From: Gracilimonas sp965227785
GTDB lineage: Bacteria; Bacteroidota; Rhodothermia; Balneolales; Balneolaceae
Length of the DNA stretch: 64,000 bases
Reading direction: 5' to 3'
NCBI RefSeq assembly: GCF_965227785.1
Contig: NZ_OZ245785.1
Coordinates: 2,852,001-2,916,000 of the forward strand
Shown: piece by piece, positions 60,929-64,000 of the stretch
Layout: each line of letters starts with the position of its first letter
Position numbering within the stretch: position 1 is the first letter of the stretch
Notes under the pieces: generated by a model
Databases searched by the model: none
Seen by the model: the letters and a program-made list of their open reading frames with translations, nothing else
What the model was told of the DNA's origin: nothing
Position numbers and translations under genes: made by a program

Positions 60929-62061
60929 CGGATTTTAAGTGTTAACAGGCTCAGAATTCCCAGCAGTACCGTGATAATCCAAAAACGAACCACAATTTTT
61001 TGTTCAGGCCATCCTTTCTTTTCATAATGATGGTGGATGGGCGTCATCAAAAAGACACGCCGGCCTTCTCCATATTTTCTTTTGGTGTATTTGAAATACG
61101 TGGTTTGAATTATCACCGAAAGCGTTTCAATAAAAAAGATTCCGCAAATGAAGGGGAGAAGCAGCTCTTTGTGCAGCATCAGGGCAACGGCTCCGAAAGC
61201 TCCGCCCAAGGCGAGGGAACCGGTATCTCCCATGAAAACAGAGGCCGGATTTGTGTTATACCATAAAAAGCCAATACAGGCTCCAATCAAGGAAGCAGCA
61301 AAAATGGTGAGTTCACCGGCTCCCGGCAGATACATGATGTCAAGGAAGCCGGAAAAGTCAACACGGCCGGATACATAAGCAAAAATGGCGAATACAATAC
61401 CACAAATGGCGGATGTGCCGGCGGCAAGGCCATCCAAGCCATCGGTTAAATTGGTGGCGTTACTTACAGCTGTAATCACAAAAACAGCTACGGTTAAATA
61501 GATCATCCAGCCCAAAGTCTCGCCGAAGTAGGCGTAATCAATATTTACATTCTTCAGGAATGGAACCGTTGAAAGGGAATTGAAGGTCTCGAAATCGGGA
61601 TGGAAGTACAGTACGGCTCCTACAACCAGCCCGACAAATACTTGCCCGGCTATTTTAAACCATCCGGCCAGTCCGCTTTTATCCTTTTTGACTACCTTTA
61701 TGTAATCATCAATAAATCCAACAATTCCCAAAGCCAGTACCACGAATACAATCAACCAGCTGTAGATGCTTTCCATCTTCATCCATAAAAGAGCCGGGAT
61801 TACAATCGCGAGGATAATAATCACACCACCCATAGTTGGTGTTTCGCCTTTGGCAAGGTGGCTGTCCAGACCAATGTCATCTCTGATTACCTCTCGAAGC
61901 TGCAGGTGACTGAGCCAGTGAATGATTTTCTTTCCGATAAACAGGCTGATCAATAAAGAAGTAACGGCAGCCAGTGCTGTTCTTGTTGAAATAAAAGCTA
62001 CAGCTCCGGTTCCGGGAACGTCATAGGTAGCATCAAGCCAGGTAAAAAGTTCGTGTAACAT
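60925..62061 (-). CDS. mraY: Phospho-MurNAc-pentapeptide transferase
   Basis: A ten-helix membrane enzyme that attaches the MurNAc-pentapeptide to undecaprenyl phosphate (lipid I). Seen: KGETPTMGGVIII, ATNLTDGLDGLAAG, MGDTGSLALGGAFG and the active-site-associated TPIHHHYEKKGWPE. Length 378 fits. It overlaps murE by one base and murD by four. Confidence 0.97.
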   Translation of the reverse strand: MLHELFTWLDATYDVPGTGAVAFISTRTALAAVTSLLISLFIGKKIIHWLSHLQLREVIRDDIGLDSHLAKGETPTMGGVIIILAIVIPALLWMKMESIYSWLIVFVVLALGIVGFIDDYIKVVKKDKSGLAGWFKIAGQVFVGLVVGAVLYFHPDFETFNSLSTVPFLKNVNIDYAYFGETLGWMIYLTVAVFVITAVSNATNLTDGLDGLAAGTSAICGIVFAIFAYVSGRVDFSGFLDIMYLPGAGELTIFAASLIGACIGFLWYNTNPASVFMGDTGSLALGGAFGAVALMLHKELLLPFICGIFFIETLSVIIQTTYFKYTKRKYGEGRRVFLMTPIHHHYEKKGWPEQKIVVRFWIITVLLGILSLLTLKIR

Positions 62062-63521
62062 TATTGACCTCCCCCGGCTTTTTGAGTTAATGCTTCACGG
62101 GCGATTTCACGGTCATCAAAGTGATGACGCTCACCGTCTACTTCCTGATAATCCTCGTGGCCTTTTCCGGCAATCAGGATAATTTCATGTTCGGAAGCAT
62201 CAGCAATTGCTTGTTGAATCGCTTGTTTTCGATCGGTAATGCTTTTCACATTATCGAGCTCTTCAAAACCGTCCAGTATATCCGCGATGATTAAGTCAGG
62301 ATTTTCTGTACGGGGATTGTCACTCGTTACAATAATCTTGTCAGCAAACTCAGCCGCTGCTTTAGCCATTTTTGGGCGCTTGTTTGAATCCCGGTCTCCA
62401 CCGGCACCAAAAACAACAGTCAGTGTTTGATCGGCATCTTTTACATAAGCAAGGGTAGAGCAAACGTTTTCGAGGGCATCGGGTGTGTGGGCATAATCCA
62501 CAATAACGATGGGGAGATTATCTCCTTCAACGGTTACCGGCTCCATACGTCCGGCTGCTCCTTTGGCATGACTTAATGCGGCAGCAATATCTTTGCCTTC
62601 CAGACCCAGTGCCCGGCAAATGAGAAATGCTTCGCCCACATTATAGGCATTGAAAGTTCCGATAAGCGGACTTTCAATTTTCTCACCGTTTACGACGATG
62701 GTAATTCCTTCTGAAGAATTCTTCAGAATATGAGACGAATCTTTATCAAAGCTGAGCAATGATGTTTTGGCCTTGCAATCAATCAGCATGAACTCGCCCT
62801 GAATATCATCAGCATTAATTACAGCCGTTGATGATTCGGGGAGGTTGTCGAATAAAATCTTTTTTGCCTTTGCGTATTCATCCAATGTTTCATGGTAATC
62901 AAGATGATCCTGACTCAGGTTGGTGAAGGCAGCTACTTCGAAGTCAATACCGGCAACGCGATCCTGGTCTAATGCATGAGAAGAAACTTCCATGACCAGG
63001 TATTCAGAGCCGGCTTCTACCATGGTTTTCATGTCGTTGGCCAGTTCAATAGGGTCGGAAGTGGTAAGTTTACTATCGAGTACTTCTTCTAAAATTCGTT
63101 TGCTTACCGTTCCCAGAAGAGAGGCTTTCTCGCCACAAGCACATAAAACCTGATAAACCAGGGTTGCTGTAGTTGTTTTACCATTTGTTCCTGTTATTCC
63201 GATCATTTTGAGCTGTTCGGCCGGATTTCCGGCAAAAGCCTGAGCAATAGGTCCGGCCAGCTTCTGAGTGTTCTCAACTTCAATCACACAAATATCAGCT
63301 TCGGTGTAGTAGGATTCCTCACAGATAATGACTTTGGCTCCACGGCCGATGGCATCTTCCAAAAACATATGCCCGTCAACCTGTGTGCCTCTAATTGCGA
63401 TAAAGACTGAACCTTTCTGTACTTCACGGGAATTGATGGCGAACGTAGTTATCTCACCATCAAAATCTTTGTTTGTGACGTGCAGAGGGTTACAAATTTC
63501 TATGAGTTTATCTATCGTCAA
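62061..63521 (-). CDS. murE: UDP-MurNAc-tripeptide synthetase (meso-DAP type)
   Basis: Adds the third residue of the stem peptide. The ATP loop GITGTNGKTTTATLVYQVL, YLVMEVSSHALDQDRV and TNLSQDHLDYHETLDEY are present. The substrate motif DNPR in TSDNPRTENPDLII marks a meso-diaminopimelate-adding enzyme, so a DAP-type peptidoglycan is expected. Length 486 is normal. It is directly after the ftsI gene. Confidence 0.96.
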   Translation of the reverse strand: MTIDKLIEICNPLHVTNKDFDGEITTFAINSREVQKGSVFIAIRGTQVDGHMFLEDAIGRGAKVIICEESYYTEADICVIEVENTQKLAGPIAQAFAGNPAEQLKMIGITGTNGKTTTATLVYQVLCACGEKASLLGTVSKRILEEVLDSKLTTSDPIELANDMKTMVEAGSEYLVMEVSSHALDQDRVAGIDFEVAAFTNLSQDHLDYHETLDEYAKAKKILFDNLPESSTAVINADDIQGEFMLIDCKAKTSLLSFDKDSSHILKNSSEGITIVVNGEKIESPLIGTFNAYNVGEAFLICRALGLEGKDIAAALSHAKGAAGRMEPVTVEGDNLPIVIVDYAHTPDALENVCSTLAYVKDADQTLTVVFGAGGDRDSNKRPKMAKAAAEFADKIIVTSDNPRTENPDLIIADILDGFEELDNVKSITDRKQAIQQAIADASEHEIILIAGKGHEDYQEVDGERHHFDDREIAREALTQKAGGGQ

Positions 63522-64000
63522 TTATCGCTTTTTGGTTTGAGTGAGTAATTCCAGTGATTTCGCCTTACCACGAATCGTTACGTTGTATCCTTTTCTAAGG
63601 AGTTCTCCCTTTTTGGGATACTGTGCAAATACAGTTCCTGAACCAATGATCTTGGTTTCGAGTCCAAGCTCGGTAAGCAGGTTGGTGGCCTGACGCATAT
63701 TCATGCCAATCAGGTCAGGAATCTCAGCATAGTCTTCTCTCACTTTTGCACTGTCAGAAGTCACATAAGTTTCCGACATAGTCAAAGAAATTTCTTGTCC
63801 AATGTTGATTTGAGTGCCGGCTGCGGGAGCCTGGTCTTTGATATATCCTGCTTTTCCATTTATTTCATAAGGGATGTTTAGCCCGGTGAGTAATTCAGCA
63901 GCTTGTTTTTTCTTAAGCCCTTTCAAGAAAGGAACCTGTACAAACAGAGGATCTTGCTTTTCATCGGCTTTCATGTTCTGCTGGATGTTATTATCGAGCC
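63522..64000 (-). CDS. ftsI: C-terminal part of FtsI/PBP2-type transpeptidase with PASTA domains (partial)
   Basis: The frame is open to the window edge, so only the C-terminal part is present. An ATG at 63974 is internal, since in-frame codons continue upstream. The visible ~158 residues hold two PASTA repeats: VPFLKGLKKKQAAELLTGLN and PDLIGMNMRQATNLLTELGL. They end in a basic tail. In Bacteroidota-type dcw clusters the division transpeptidase sits here and often carries C-terminal PASTA domains, so ftsI is the likely identity. The transpeptidase domain is outside the window. Confidence 0.85.
   Translation of the reverse strand, partial: LDNNIQQNMKADEKQDPLFVQVPFLKGLKKKQAAELLTGLNIPYEINGKAGYIKDQAPAAGTQINIGQEISLTMSETYVTSDSAKVREDYAEIPDLIGMNMRQATNLLTELGLETKIIGSGTVFAQYPKKGELLRKGYNVTIRGKAKSLELLTQTKKR

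Noticed and set aside
1..64000. CRISPR array or restriction-modification island
   Set aside because: No regularly spaced repeat/spacer array and no cas or restriction nuclease gene was seen; the only methylase is the domain within the polyvalent protein.

Overview
The window looks like a chromosomal segment of a Balneolota / Rhodothermota-type (Bacteroidota-related) bacterium. Evidence for this: a large secreted protein ending in a type IX secretion (T9SS) C-terminal sorting domain, a DUF3127 protein, TonB-receptor and 6-bladed-propeller exported proteins, MutS2, an FtsI with C-terminal PASTA domains, and mostly weak Shine-Dalgarno sequences. The genus cannot be fixed without a search.

Bases 1-25,860 are accessory DNA. 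Almost every gene lies on the minus strand in one tightly packed, often overlapping array. The array starts at a divergent repressor/operator region (25.1-25.7 kb) and runs leftward. It passes a DNA-binding/replication module (24.9-21.4 kb: small HTH proteins, CHC2 zinc-finger primase-like protein, D5/SF3-like helicase). Next come 13 TGAAAC iterons (21.0-21.3 kb) and a block of small membrane-anchored proteins (19.2-15.8 kb). A RecA/RadA-like ATPase and a 2409-residue polyvalent protein follow; the latter combines a RelA/SpoT-like domain, an N12-class methylase and an SNF2-type helicase. Beyond these lie candidate capsid/virion proteins (7.1-2.6 kb) and a peptidoglycan-degrading/lysis end (2.6-0.25 kb). 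There is no terminase, portal, tape-measure, tail, relaxase or conjugation gene. Ten proteins end in a single C-terminal transmembrane helix, and five of them begin with a shared short SGY/SGF motif. The best reading is a provirus of a tailless, internal-membrane icosahedral phage (in the manner of PRD1/PM2/SSIP-1-like viruses) that appears undescribed. Its left end lies outside the window, and no integrase or classical packaging ATPase is visible.

A tRNA with anticodon CAT (25,862-25,935, probably Ile2) marks the return to host DNA. From there: an exported YHS/TRASH-like protein, an aldo/keto reductase, a DUF3127 protein, and a complete C5-pathway heme operon from glutamyl-tRNA to coproporphyrinogen oxidation (hemA-C-D-E-F-B-L, 29.1-36.2 kb). 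These are followed by small conserved genes, exported propeller proteins, mutS2, a REP-associated tyrosine transposase with flanking REP palindromes (41.9-42.6 kb), a TonB receptor, a PhzF enzyme, a TauE/SafE exporter, a glycosyltransferase, a five-repeat LamG T9SS cargo protein, and a SnoaL-like gene broken by an in-frame TGA.

The right end (64,000-52,111, minus strand) is the division and cell wall (dcw) cluster in canonical order: ftsI (C-terminal part only), murE, mraY, murD, ftsW, murG, murC, ftsQ, a small unknown gene, ftsA, ftsZ. It closes with an intrinsic terminator. Host intergenic regions carry long near-perfect palindromes, one of them inside the dcw cluster.
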